Positions 25,492 through 33,285 of a stretch of 64,000 nucleotides of DNA are shown piece by piece (the first letter of the stretch is position 1; the number at the start of each line of letters is the position of its first letter). Source of the DNA: JARRON01 sp037383845 (GTDB lineage: Bacteria > Pseudomonadota > Gammaproteobacteria > Steroidobacterales > XN24); contig JARRON010000008.1 in assembly GCA_037383845.1 (NCBI GenBank), forward strand, positions 1 through 64,000. The letters run 5' to 3'. Under the pieces are notes generated by a model, which made no database searches, was not told the DNA's origin, and worked only from the letters and a program-made list of their open reading frames with translations. Position numbers and translations under genes: made by a program.

Positions 25492-28368
25492 TCAGGCTCC
25501 GCACTGGCCGGCGGCGATCCAGTCCCGTATCGCCTGCCACTCAGAAGAACCGGGCGTCAGCGCCGGCAGGTCGTCCGCAAGCGGATTCGACGGATCGTCT
25601 TCAATATCCGGGTCGTCTACACGCGGATGAGGCGGATCCGTGAATTCGCTGCCGGTGGGCCTGGACAAAAGGTAGCTGGACTCGGGTTCGCAGACGTCGG
25701 CAATCATGGAGACAGCCATGTTGAAGTCTCCCTCCAGATTTCCTGTCAGAACAAAGGCATTGCCAGCCGTGCCGTAGTAGGTATCCGTACCCGTGCTGCC
25801 GGAGGGGCGATGGCACGCGGCACAGGCCTCGAGCAGCACGGGTTGTACCGTGGCTTCGAAGACGGATTCGGACAGTCCCTGGTTGCCGCCACGCAGCTCA
25901 GCCAGTTCACGGCGGCCGTCTCCGTTGTTGTCTTCGAACGGATCGTTGTAGTACTGGCCACCAAGGTCGATCCACTCAGCGAGAAGCCGCAGCTCGCTGA
26001 GGCTCAGCATGTTGCTGTGGTCGACCGACGGCGGCGATACCAGGTAGTGCGTCGATCGCAGCTCGGTCTCGAATAACTTCTCAACAAGATGACTGGCCCG
26101 GGAGCCGCCCGTCGAACTGCCCACCGAGACCAGGGGTTCTTCCCGCTCGAAACTCACGTCTCCGTCGGCCTGCACGTTGAGGATGGGCAGGCCGTCAGGT
26201 CCCCGGACCAGCTCTCCCACGGTCAGTTCCTCGTAGGACTTGAGCCGGCCGGTCCCCGACGTCACGCCCCGAAGGTCGAGCCCTCCTGACATGGGGTCGG
26301 CAGTGTTGTCGTTGGCGTGACAAAGCGTGCAGGTATTCGGCCCTCTGTCGGCGTCCCACAAGGGCTGTATGTGCTCCGGGTAATTGACGATGCCCTGTGT
26401 CGGCGCCGGTACTCCTGCGGGAAGGCCCGAGTAGGTCAGGCTGAGGTCCGGGTCAGGATCTCGGCCAGCCTGGAGGGGGTCAGTCCACACGTCGGTAAAG
26501 ACCATGTCGGGCCCAAGCTCCAGGGACTCCGGATACAGGCGCGTCAGTGTTTCTGCCATGGACTCGCCCAGCGCTCCGGCCATCGTTGCCGCGGGGTGGT
26601 TGCCCGCGACGGGGGCCGAGTTCAGAGCGCTGCCCCGTCTGGGCGAGTGGCAGCCGTTGCATGTCCGGGTCTCGCCCGGACGCACCTGGAGCCAGTTGGT
26701 GTGTATCTGCAGCGCCCGGCCGCTGGCATCGACCACGGAGACGCCAAGCGGCGTATCCGCCGGCACCTTCACCCTGAACGACCCGTCCGGCTCGATCGGC
26801 GCGTACCCGATGATCTGCTGCATCTCGAACTCGGTGGTGCCCACTGCCCGGCGGGAAACACCCGGCGGTGTCGGCACGGCCTTGACCACCCGGACAAACC
26901 GGGCCGGCCGCTGTACTGCCGTCGTCAGCGTGGGGTCCTTGATCGTCATGAGGTCCGGCACTTCCGTACGCTCGTCGTCCGGCGGGGGAGCAGTCGTCGG
27001 CAGGGACTCACCCGGCACGAGTACCCGGGAACCCATGAGGCCCTGGCCGTCAGTGTCGTAGACGCTTTTTACGTTCAGAACGCCCATCCCCTCTGCGGCC
27101 AGGGCGGCGTCCAGAGGCTTGTCAGACACGACATTGGGGCGTGGCCGCTCCATGACGGCGATGGGGTCCGTGTAGGCCCATCCTTCCTCCGGGAGCGCGA
27201 TGGGCCGGATTGTCTTGTCTTCCATGTCGAACATGTACACGCCGTAAAGCGGTTCTCCCTCCACTTCCACGTCCTCGCCGACGCGTGCGTCGAACTCCAT
27301 CTCAGGCCGGAAGGGGGACCAGGAGACCAGAGCCCGTGGCGTGCCGTCCCAGAGGGGATAGGGCGTGGTATAGCGGCCGTAGGGAGAGTTGTCCCGCCCG
27401 ATCTCGATCTGGAACAGGGTGAGCTGTTGTTGCCCGGCGGCGCCGGGTGGAGTCCCGGGGACAGGCTGGTCGAACTCGGCGAAGTTCCGTATGTCCACCG
27501 CCACCAGGGCCCCGCCCTCACGCGTGCCCGAAAGCGGCATCAGCGCAGACATCACGCGTCCATCCGGCATCTCGCGCGGATGCAGAAAGCTGTTGCCGGG
27601 GCTGAACGCGCCGTACTGGACGAAGATGTTCGTGCCGTCGGGGTTGGTAAAGAAGATGGGGAAGTGGTTTCTCCCGCCCACGTGGTCCCAGCGGGCGAAC
27701 ATGATCTCGCCGGTGGAGAGAACGGTGGGATTCCGGTCGTGGCTCTGGTTGAACGAGATCTGGCGAATGTCCGTTCCGTCGTAGTCCATGACGTGAAGGA
27801 CGACCACTCGCTCTCGCTCGTACTCGTCACGGTACGAATAGGGCTCTACACCCTGGGTCTTCATGAGTTCCCGGCTGGTTTCCTGCCGGTTGGACGAGAA
27901 CACGATCCGGCCATCCGGAAGGTAGGCGGGATCGACGTCGTCTCCCAGGTTGGCGACAGCGTCGTCGCCGATGATGCGCCGCAGGGAACGTGTCGACAGA
28001 TCCATCTCGTAGACGTTCCAGGTCGCATCGTCGGGCGTGCGCATGGAGAAGAGAAGTCGGGTGCCGTCGTACGACACCTCCGGGTCGGAGACGTCCCCCT
28101 CGCCCAAGGTGTAAGCGGCCGTCAGGTTCTCCAGCGGAGCGCTGGGCGAGGAAAGATCCAGCCACATGAGGTCGCCGCCCGGCGAGAACGGCGCACCGTC
28201 TGTTGGGTTGCCGACGGCCTCGACGGCCCGTTTCGCGAAAACGATCGGAAAATCGCCTTCGACAACGACCGCGGTGTCCGAATCCTCGGCGCCGCCGCAG
28301 CCTGCCAGCCCGGATATCAGCGTCACCGCCACGGCGAGCGTCGCCAGCTTGGATGTTGCCCGGCTCAT
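25492..28368 (-). CDS. Large multihaem lipoprotein with beta-propeller, hydrazine-synthase-alpha-like
   Basis: A 958-residue lipoprotein (lipobox LAGC, Cys20; AGGAGG-type ribosome-binding site before ATG 28368). The N-terminal half carries WD40/TolB-like propeller repeats (DPEVSYDGTRLLFSMR, DPAYLPDGRIVFSSNR, NPTVLSTGEIMFARWD). A middle domain resembles the one in hydrazine synthase alpha (SWSPFRPEMEFDARVGE ... IGYAPIEPDGSFRVKVPADTP). The C-terminal half has three haem motifs: CNGCH (570-574), CTLCH (680-684) and CAACH (849-853). Hydrazine synthesis is not implied; relatives of this layout are common in non-anammox bacteria and uncharacterised. As first gene it heads the 15-gene unit. Confidence 0.85.
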   Translation of the reverse strand: MSRATSKLATLAVAVTLISGLAGCGGAEDSDTAVVVEGDFPIVFAKRAVEAVGNPTDGAPFSPGGDLMWLDLSSPSAPLENLTAAYTLGEGDVSDPEVSYDGTRLLFSMRTPDDATWNVYEMDLSTRSLRRIIGDDAVANLGDDVDPAYLPDGRIVFSSNRQETSRELMKTQGVEPYSYRDEYERERVVVLHVMDYDGTDIRQISFNQSHDRNPTVLSTGEIMFARWDHVGGRNHFPIFFTNPDGTNIFVQYGAFSPGNSFLHPREMPDGRVMSALMPLSGTREGGALVAVDIRNFAEFDQPVPGTPPGAAGQQQLTLFQIEIGRDNSPYGRYTTPYPLWDGTPRALVSWSPFRPEMEFDARVGEDVEVEGEPLYGVYMFDMEDKTIRPIALPEEGWAYTDPIAVMERPRPNVVSDKPLDAALAAEGMGVLNVKSVYDTDGQGLMGSRVLVPGESLPTTAPPPDDERTEVPDLMTIKDPTLTTAVQRPARFVRVVKAVPTPPGVSRRAVGTTEFEMQQIIGYAPIEPDGSFRVKVPADTPLGVSVVDASGRALQIHTNWLQVRPGETRTCNGCHSPRRGSALNSAPVAGNHPAATMAGALGESMAETLTRLYPESLELGPDMVFTDVWTDPLQAGRDPDPDLSLTYSGLPAGVPAPTQGIVNYPEHIQPLWDADRGPNTCTLCHANDNTADPMSGGLDLRGVTSGTGRLKSYEELTVGELVRGPDGLPILNVQADGDVSFEREEPLVSVGSSTGGSRASHLVEKLFETELRSTHYLVSPPSVDHSNMLSLSELRLLAEWIDLGGQYYNDPFEDNNGDGRRELAELRGGNQGLSESVFEATVQPVLLEACAACHRPSGSTGTDTYYGTAGNAFVLTGNLEGDFNMAVSMIADVCEPESSYLLSRPTGSEFTDPPHPRVDDPDIEDDPSNPLADDLPALTPGSSEWQAIRDWIAAGQCGA

Positions 28369-29201
28369 ACGTCCCCTCCTCCAGGGCGCCTTGGGCAGGG
28401 GACGCAGAACCCGGCGACCGGAGTCCGTTCCGGATGGGGCTGGAGAAAACAGAGGGGGCGGCTGGGGAAGAAACTTCCCGCGTCGGCAGGCGATCAGCCC
28501 GGACCGAACCATGTGCAAGCCGGCAACCCCGCTGTCGTGGATCCCCAGGGATCCCGTAGACCGGTGGCTTTGCGTCCCCGCCTTTCGACGGGTTTGCCTT
28601 TGTCAGCGGCGCCATCAACGCCCAAGGCATGGTTTGGTGTCAAGGGCACAGCTCACGCTCCCCTGGGCCGGGCCACATCCTCACCCGCCAGGCCGGTTCC
28701 GGCATCGCCTCCGGAATGTTCTACAAGCTCCTGACAACATGGAGAAAACCATCCGGGGGATCCTGTATCGGGCGCAGTGACCCGGCCGGATGCGAAATCG
28801 GGGGGCGGCGGCACAACATGCGGGTGCGCCGGTACCCGAGGGAAGCCAGGTCGCGCCCGATCCCGGGCGACGCGCCCCACGCCGTCGGGCGGGCCTGCCC
28901 GGCGAAGGCGCAATGTGCCGGACCGGTTCCGCGGCCCCGGCGGGAATCGCCCGGGGTGTCCTGCCTCCACGCTGCCCGGAGTCCATGCATATAGCCGGGA
29001 ACGTGCCAGCCGGACGGCGGCGGCTCCGGCGAAAGACGTACTGCACCGGCGACGCCCGGGCCCGGGGGCGACACCCGGACGGGAACCGCTGCACAGGGGC
29101 AGGACTCCGCCAGAGGTCCCGCCCGGGCTGCCGGCCATGCCATACTACGCCGCTGTGATCACCCCGGAGTTGAGTGCCGCCGCGCTCGTCGCCGGGGACA
29201 T
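28369..29201. other. 833-base stretch without a recognised gene
   Basis: Several open frames cross this GC-rich stretch on both strands, but none has a family signature, a convincing ribosome-binding site or a conserved start. It should hold the promoter of the minus-strand multihaem operon. A perfect -35-like TTGACA lies at 28638-28643 on the minus strand, with only a poor -10 (GTTGAT) 18 bases on. The last part is upstream of the tRNA-Leu gene. I see no terminator or riboswitch. Confidence 0.6.
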
Positions 29202-29288
29202 GCCCGGGTGGCGGAACTGGTAGACGCAGCGGACTCAAAATCCGCCGTCCGAGAGGACGTGCGAGTTCGACTCTCGCCCCGGGCACCA
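29202..29288 (+). tRNA. tRNA-Leu (anticodon CAA)
   Basis: A full cloverleaf: acceptor GCCCGGG (29202-29208) pairs with CCCGGGC (29278-29284), followed by discriminator A and an encoded CCA (29286-29288). The anticodon stem GCGGA/TCCGC encloses CTCAAAA, giving anticodon CAA, which reads leucine UUG. A long variable arm (CCGTCCGAGAGGACGTG) and the T-loop GTTCGACTC confirm a class II tRNA-Leu. Length is 87 bases with CCA. Confidence 0.97.
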
Positions 29289-29402
29289 TCAGCGCTGGCG
29301 CGGCCGGGCCGCGCAGCCTGGTTGAATACGGTTCTGTGAACCCCCAGTTCCTTTGTTCCCCGGCTCTGTTCGGCCCGGGCCGACCAAAACCCGAGAGGCA
29401 CC

Positions 29403-29966
29403 ATGAAGTTTTGCAGCGCCTGCGGCAATCCCGTGGAGCATCGCGTGCCGGAGGGCGACAGCCTGCCGAGGCACGTCTGTCCTGCCTGCGGCACGATCCA
29501 CTACTCCAACCCGCGGATGGTGGTGGGCTGCGTGCCCGAGTACGGCAGCCGGATCCTTTTGTGCCGCCGGGCCATCGAGCCTCGTTACGGTTTCTGGACG
29601 GTGCCGGCCGGGTTCATGGAGAACGACGAGACCCTGGCCCAGGCCGCAGCCCGGGAGACCCTCGAGGAAGCCCTGGCGCGGGTGGAGATCCGGGACCTGT
29701 TCGCTATCGTGGACGTGGTCCACGCCCGGCAGGTGCACGTGATGTTCCGCGCCACCCTCCCGGAGGCGGAGTTCGGTGCAGGCGCCGAGAGCCTGGAAGT
29801 GGAGCTGTTCGAGCCCGACGAGATCCCATGGAAGGACATCGCTTTCCCGTCCGTTGCCTTCGCCCTGGAGCGCTTCCTTGAAGACCGGGCCGCGGGGCTT
29901 GAACGCCTCCATACCACGGCGCTGAATCGCCCCATGAAGGACCCGGGGCGCCGTCGCGGCAGTTGA
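29403..29966 (+). CDS. NUDIX hydrolase with N-terminal zinc ribbon
   Basis: A 187-residue protein. An N-terminal zinc ribbon (Cys4, Cys7, Cys26, Cys29) precedes a NUDIX domain with the box starting at Gly70 (GFMENDETLAQAAARETLEE). The REx2EE core is intact but the usual next glycine is Ala90. The zinc-ribbon layout recalls NudC (NAD pyrophosphatase) and the smaller NUDIX proteins related to it; the substrate is not clear. GAGG lies 4 bases before the start. It is followed after about 80 bases by the ferredoxin gene. Confidence 0.88.
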   Translation: MKFCSACGNPVEHRVPEGDSLPRHVCPACGTIHYSNPRMVVGCVPEYGSRILLCRRAIEPRYGFWTVPAGFMENDETLAQAAARETLEEALARVEIRDLFAIVDVVHARQVHVMFRATLPEAEFGAGAESLEVELFEPDEIPWKDIAFPSVAFALERFLEDRAAGLERLHTTALNRPMKDPGRRRGS

Positions 29967-29993
29967 GCCCGCTGCGGCCTGTGGCACAATAAT
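29963..29993 (+). promoter_or_regulatory. Likely promoter of fdxA
   Basis: TTGAGC (29963-29968) overlaps the end of the NUDIX gene; CACAATAAT (29985-29993) offers a -10 element with 17-19 base spacing. A start near 30000 would leave a leader of about 50 bases. Confidence 0.42.
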
Positions 29994-30049
29994 GGACTTT
30001 CGCGCCCAGGCCGGGCGCTCCTTTGGAACCTTCTCAAGCGGAGCTCGCC

Positions 30050-30373
30050 ATGACCTTCGTCGTCACCGAGAACTGCATCAAGTGCAAGTACATGGACTGT
30101 GTCGAGGTCTGCCCCGTGGACTGCTTCCACGAGGGTCCGAATTTCCTCGTCATCGACCCGGAGGAGTGCATCGACTGCACCCTCTGTGAGCCGGAATGCC
30201 CGGCGGAGGCCATATTCTCGGAAGAGGATCTGCCGTCTGACCAGGCCCATTTCCTCGAGCTCAACAAGGAACTCTCGGAACAGTGGCCGGTGATCACGGA
30301 GAAGGGAGAGCCGCCCCCGGACGCCGAGGAATGGGACGGCAAGCCAGACAAGCTCCAGCACCTGGAGCGCTGA
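30050..30373 (+). CDS. fdxA: Ferredoxin FdxA, 7Fe-8S type
   Basis: A 107-residue seven-iron ferredoxin. Cysteines at 9, 12, 17, 21 and 25 (CIKCKYMDCVEVCPVDCF) and at 40, 43, 46 and 50 (CIDCTLCEPEC) fit the Azotobacter FdI pattern of one [3Fe-4S] and one [4Fe-4S] cluster. The C-terminal extension typical of FdxA is present (WPVITEKGEPP). GGAG lies 6 bases before the start. It stands alone, with a promoter-like sequence in front and a strong terminator behind. Confidence 0.95.
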   Translation: MTFVVTENCIKCKYMDCVEVCPVDCFHEGPNFLVIDPEECIDCTLCEPECPAEAIFSEEDLPSDQAHFLELNKELSEQWPVITEKGEPPPDAEEWDGKPDKLQHLER

Positions 30374-30389
30374 CCCCTTCCGCAGATGC

Positions 30390-30419
30390 AAAAACCCCTC
30401 GCCTGAGCGAGGGGTTTTT
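30390..30419. terminator. Bidirectional rho-independent terminator
   Basis: A perfect 13-base inverted repeat, AAAAACCCCTCGC and its complement around CTGA, gives a GC hairpin flanked by A5 and T5. It ends fdxA on the plus strand and the DsbC-like gene on the minus strand. Confidence 0.93.
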
Positions 30420-30448
30420 CGTTACAGCCGTGCCGGACGGGCCCGAGA

Positions 30449-31162
30449 TCAGTTGTCGTGGGCGTCCAGGTAGTTCGCCAGGCGCTGGGCCGGAACGTAG
30501 CCCGGCAGGAGCTGCCCGTCGGAGGTCAGGATCGCGGGCGTCCCGGTGACCCCCAGATTGTTGCCGAGGCGATACTGGTCTGCCACTGGCGTGCTGCCGC
30601 AGTCGGGAGCGGTGACGTTCTCACCGGCCTTCGCCCGCGTCAGGGCGTCGTTACGGTCCGGCGAACACCACACGGCCTCGGCCTTCGCCCAGCTTTCCGA
30701 GCCCGGGCCGGCCCGGGGATAGAACGCGTAGCGCACCTTGATTCCGAGGTCGTTCAGCGCCGGCATCTCCTGGTGGAGCTTCCGGCAATAGCCACAGTCG
30801 ATGTCCGTGAACACGGTAATGGTGTGCTTCGGCTTGTCAGGCGAAAACACGACCATGCGGCTTTCGTCCAGCTGGCCGGCGAGCTCGGCGCGCATGGTGG
30901 CCTGGCGGGCATCCGTCAGATTCGTGCCCGTCTCCAGGTCCTGGATAGCCCCGCGGAAAAGGTAGCGGCCGTCTTCGGTGAGGTAAACCACCTGGGTACC
31001 GACGGCGACCTCCCAGAGGCCGTCCACCGGCGCGGGGCGAATGTCTTCGGCGCTGACGCCGGGAAATTTCTTGGCGAGCTTTTCCTGGGGCGTTTCGGCC
31101 TGCAGGGCGGGAGCGGTGAGCAGGAGCCCGGCGAAGGCCACGCTTGCGGCGAATCGGATCAT
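30449..31162 (-). CDS. dsbC: DsbC-like protein disulfide isomerase
   Basis: A 237-residue periplasmic protein. Signal peptide (cleavage near LQA-ET), an N-terminal dimerisation domain (about 25-90; VDGLWEVAVGTQVVYLTEDGRYLFRG) and a thioredoxin domain with active site CGYC (123-126) and the cis-proline segment VTGTPAI. A second cysteine pair (VWCSP and APDCGS) matches the structural disulfide of DsbC. It rearranges wrong disulfides in periplasmic proteins. ATG 31162 is preferred to a longer start since it directly begins the signal peptide. Confidence 0.93.
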   Translation of the reverse strand: MIRFAASVAFAGLLLTAPALQAETPQEKLAKKFPGVSAEDIRPAPVDGLWEVAVGTQVVYLTEDGRYLFRGAIQDLETGTNLTDARQATMRAELAGQLDESRMVVFSPDKPKHTITVFTDIDCGYCRKLHQEMPALNDLGIKVRYAFYPRAGPGSESWAKAEAVWCSPDRNDALTRAKAGENVTAPDCGSTPVADQYRLGNNLGVTGTPAILTSDGQLLPGYVPAQRLANYLDAHDN

Positions 31163-31268
31163 GTTATCTCGTGCGCTTGGGGGCGGAGTGCTGCAGTCAG
31201 ACACCGCCGACATGGGAAGGTTCAACGGCGGGATTGTACCCGCTCGGAGCAGCGGAGACGAAAAGCCC

Positions 31269-32231
31269 TTAGCCCCGGGGGTGGTGCCGCGCGTGCAGCT
31301 CCTTGAGTCGCTCCCGGGCCACGTGGGTGTAGATCTGGGTCGTGGAAAGGTCGCTGTGGCCCAGCAGCATCTGCACCACGCGCAGGTCCGCGCCGTGGTT
31401 GAGCAGGTGCGTGGCGAAAGCGTGGCGCAGGGTGTGGGGGGAAAGCTTGCTCTTCACGCCGGCGCGGGCGGCATAGCGCTTGATGATGTGCCAGAAGGCC
31501 TGGCGGGTCATCCGGTCGCCGCGACGGGTCGGGAATACGTAGTCCGACTGGCGTTCCAGGAGGATTTCCTCCCTGGGCCCTGCGATGAAGTTCTGGAGCC
31601 ACTCCATGGACTCCTCGCCAAGGGGAATCAGGCGCTCCCGGTCACCCTTGCCGACGATTCGGACCACGCCCTGGTTAAGGTTCAGCTGCGCCAGCCGGAG
31701 ATTGACCAGTTCTGTCACCCGGAGGCCTGTGGCATACAGCACCTCCAGCATGGCCCGGTCCCGGAAGCCCAGGTTGTCTTCGGTGTCCGGCGCTTCCAGC
31801 AGCGACTCCACCTCGTCCTCGGAGAGGGCCACGGGAAGAGGCCGCCCCACCTTGGGCATGGAGATCCGGGCGGTAGGATCCTCGCCGATGGCCCCTTCCC
31901 GGATCAGCCAACGGTACATTCGGCGGAAACTGGAAAGCTGGCGGGCGGTGGAGCGGGGCCGCGCGCCGCCTTCGACACGGTCTGCGATGAAACCCAGCAG
32001 GTCGCCCCGCGCCGCGTCCGGCAGGGTCTTGTCCAGGGAGGCAAGCCACCGGGCCAGGGCCATGAGATCAGTGCGATAGGCGGTCAGCGTGTTTCGGGAG
32101 AGACCCCGTTCCATCCACGCCGCGTCGAGGAACCGGTCGATGAGCCTGGCGGAGGCAGCAAGCGGGCTGTCGCCTGCATCCGGTCCGGAATCGTCGTCGT
32201 TTCGGTTGCCTCGGGGCATTGCGTCCAACAT
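31269..32231 (-). CDS. xerD: Tyrosine recombinase XerD
   Basis: A 320-residue tyrosine recombinase with the full catalytic set: Arg171 (TGLRVTEL), Lys195, His266 and Arg269 (HTLRHAFATHL), His292 (LGHSDLSTTQ) and Tyr301. With XerC it resolves chromosome dimers at dif. It is about 20 residues longer than E. coli XerD owing to an acidic N-terminal leader (NDDDSGPDAGD). GAGG is 4 bases before ATG 32231; an ATG 12 bases on is an alternative. Gene order xerD-dsbC is common in gammaproteobacteria, so this is the host enzyme and not a mobile-element integrase. Confidence 0.95.
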   Translation of the reverse strand: MLDAMPRGNRNDDDSGPDAGDSPLAASARLIDRFLDAAWMERGLSRNTLTAYRTDLMALARWLASLDKTLPDAARGDLLGFIADRVEGGARPRSTARQLSSFRRMYRWLIREGAIGEDPTARISMPKVGRPLPVALSEDEVESLLEAPDTEDNLGFRDRAMLEVLYATGLRVTELVNLRLAQLNLNQGVVRIVGKGDRERLIPLGEESMEWLQNFIAGPREEILLERQSDYVFPTRRGDRMTRQAFWHIIKRYAARAGVKSKLSPHTLRHAFATHLLNHGADLRVVQMLLGHSDLSTTQIYTHVARERLKELHARHHPRG

Positions 32232-32398
32232 AGTTCCTCGTCACCACCGGCGATGCTGCCGCGGCCACCGCCAAGTTAGAATCTTCAATGGCAGCCAGGA
32301 TCGAGCCAGCCACCACCCCGCGTGGCAGGCATTGTTGCCACCGCCGTCTCCGCCGGGATGCGACTCCCGTCACATAAGATTGTCGTAATTAACATAAC

Positions 32399-33262
32399 GT
32401 GAACCACGTCACACAACAGGGAGGTCGTCTGGCCCGCTGGACCGCCCATCTGCCCGGCGGCCGGCGCAGTTTGCCCCTGGCTCTTCCGTGGGCCGCGTGG
32501 TGCTGGGGGGTCATCACCACGGCGGTCCTGGCCTGCGCCGTGCTGGTCGCCGTGGTCCCGGGCCTGGACAGGCGGCGCCGCCTGGCACGGCATTTCGCCC
32601 GGGGCGTCCTGGCCCTCGGGGGCGTGAGGCTCGGGGTCGGAGACACGCGTGTGCTGCCCGCCAACGGCTGCATCGTCGTGGCCAACCACGCCTCGTACCT
32701 GGACGGGATTATCCTCACCGCCGCCCTGCCGCCGGCCTTCAGCTTCGTGATCAAGAAGGAAATCACCCGGGTCCCGGTAGCCCATTTCCTTCTGCGCAGG
32801 CTCGGCTCGGAGTTCGTGGACAGGTTCGACGCCCGCCGGGGGGCGTCCGACATCCGCCGCCTGTTCAAGACAGCCGGGGATGCCCGGGCCCTGGCCGTCT
32901 TTCCGGAAGGCACCTTCCAGGCCCGCCCCGGGCTGATGGCCTTCCGGCGGACGGCCTTCACCCTGGCGTGCCGCGCGGACCTGCCGGTGGTGCCCGTGAC
33001 CATCCGGGGCGCCCGGCGCGTGTTGCCGGCAGGGAGCTGGATGCCCTGGCCGGGTCCCGTGACGGTGCTGCCCTCGCCGCCCCTGCCTCCCCGCCCGGCC
33101 CGGGAGGCCGCGGCCCTGGCCCACGCGGCCCGGGCAGAAATCCTGGCGCGTCTCTGGGAGCCGGACCTGGCGCCACCCTCCGCCGACGTGATTCCGGAGA
33201 CCGCCAACGACGGTTTCCCGACTGCGGAAACGGAAAGGGCCCGCCGAAGCGGGCCCATCTGA
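32399..33262 (+). CDS. 1-acyl-glycerol-3-phosphate acyltransferase (PlsC family)
   Basis: A 287-residue membrane acyltransferase with the HX4D motif (NHASYLD, His97 to Asp102) and FPEGT (168-172), after an N-terminal membrane helix (about 30-53). It would acylate lysophosphatidate in phospholipid synthesis. The start is unsure: GTG 32399 lacks a ribosome-binding site and sits in an inverted repeat (ACGTG AAC CACGT, 32397-32409), while a GGGAGG lies just inside the frame at about 32420 with only CTG after it. The 3' end contains a terminator hairpin used by the opposite-strand operon. Confidence 0.87.
   Translation: MNHVTQQGGRLARWTAHLPGGRRSLPLALPWAAWCWGVITTAVLACAVLVAVVPGLDRRRRLARHFARGVLALGGVRLGVGDTRVLPANGCIVVANHASYLDGIILTAALPPAFSFVIKKEITRVPVAHFLLRRLGSEFVDRFDARRGASDIRRLFKTAGDARALAVFPEGTFQARPGLMAFRRTAFTLACRADLPVVPVTIRGARRVLPAGSWMPWPGPVTVLPSPPLPPRPAREAAALAHAARAEILARLWEPDLAPPSADVIPETANDGFPTAETERARRSGPI
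33234..33256 (-). terminator. Rho-independent terminator of the second TonB operon
   Basis: GGGCCCGC (33237-33244) and GCGGGCCC (33249-33256) form a perfect 8-base stem; read on the minus strand the loop is TTCG and TTT follows. It lies 30 bases past the stop of the minus-strand TPR gene and inside the last codons of the PlsC gene. Confidence 0.7.
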
Positions 33263-33285
33263 CTGGCGTCAGCCGCCAGGCGGGA

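Noticed and set aside
25492..28368. Hydrazine synthase (anammox) assignment
   Set aside because: Only part of the protein resembles the alpha subunit; beta and gamma subunits and other anammox genes are absent.
13110..28368. Calling the unit a true gliding-motility locus
   Set aside because: Only some Agl/Glt-like parts are present, and AglQ/AglS, MglA and other motility genes are not seen; similarity of parts does not prove motility.
28653..29289. Overlapping open frames before and across tRNA-Leu
   Set aside because: No family signature, and one runs through the tRNA gene.
31269..32231. Tyrosine recombinase near tRNA-Leu as a sign of an integrated island
   Set aside because: It is a standard XerD next to a DsbC-like gene; there are no phage or transfer genes and no repeated tRNA end was seen.
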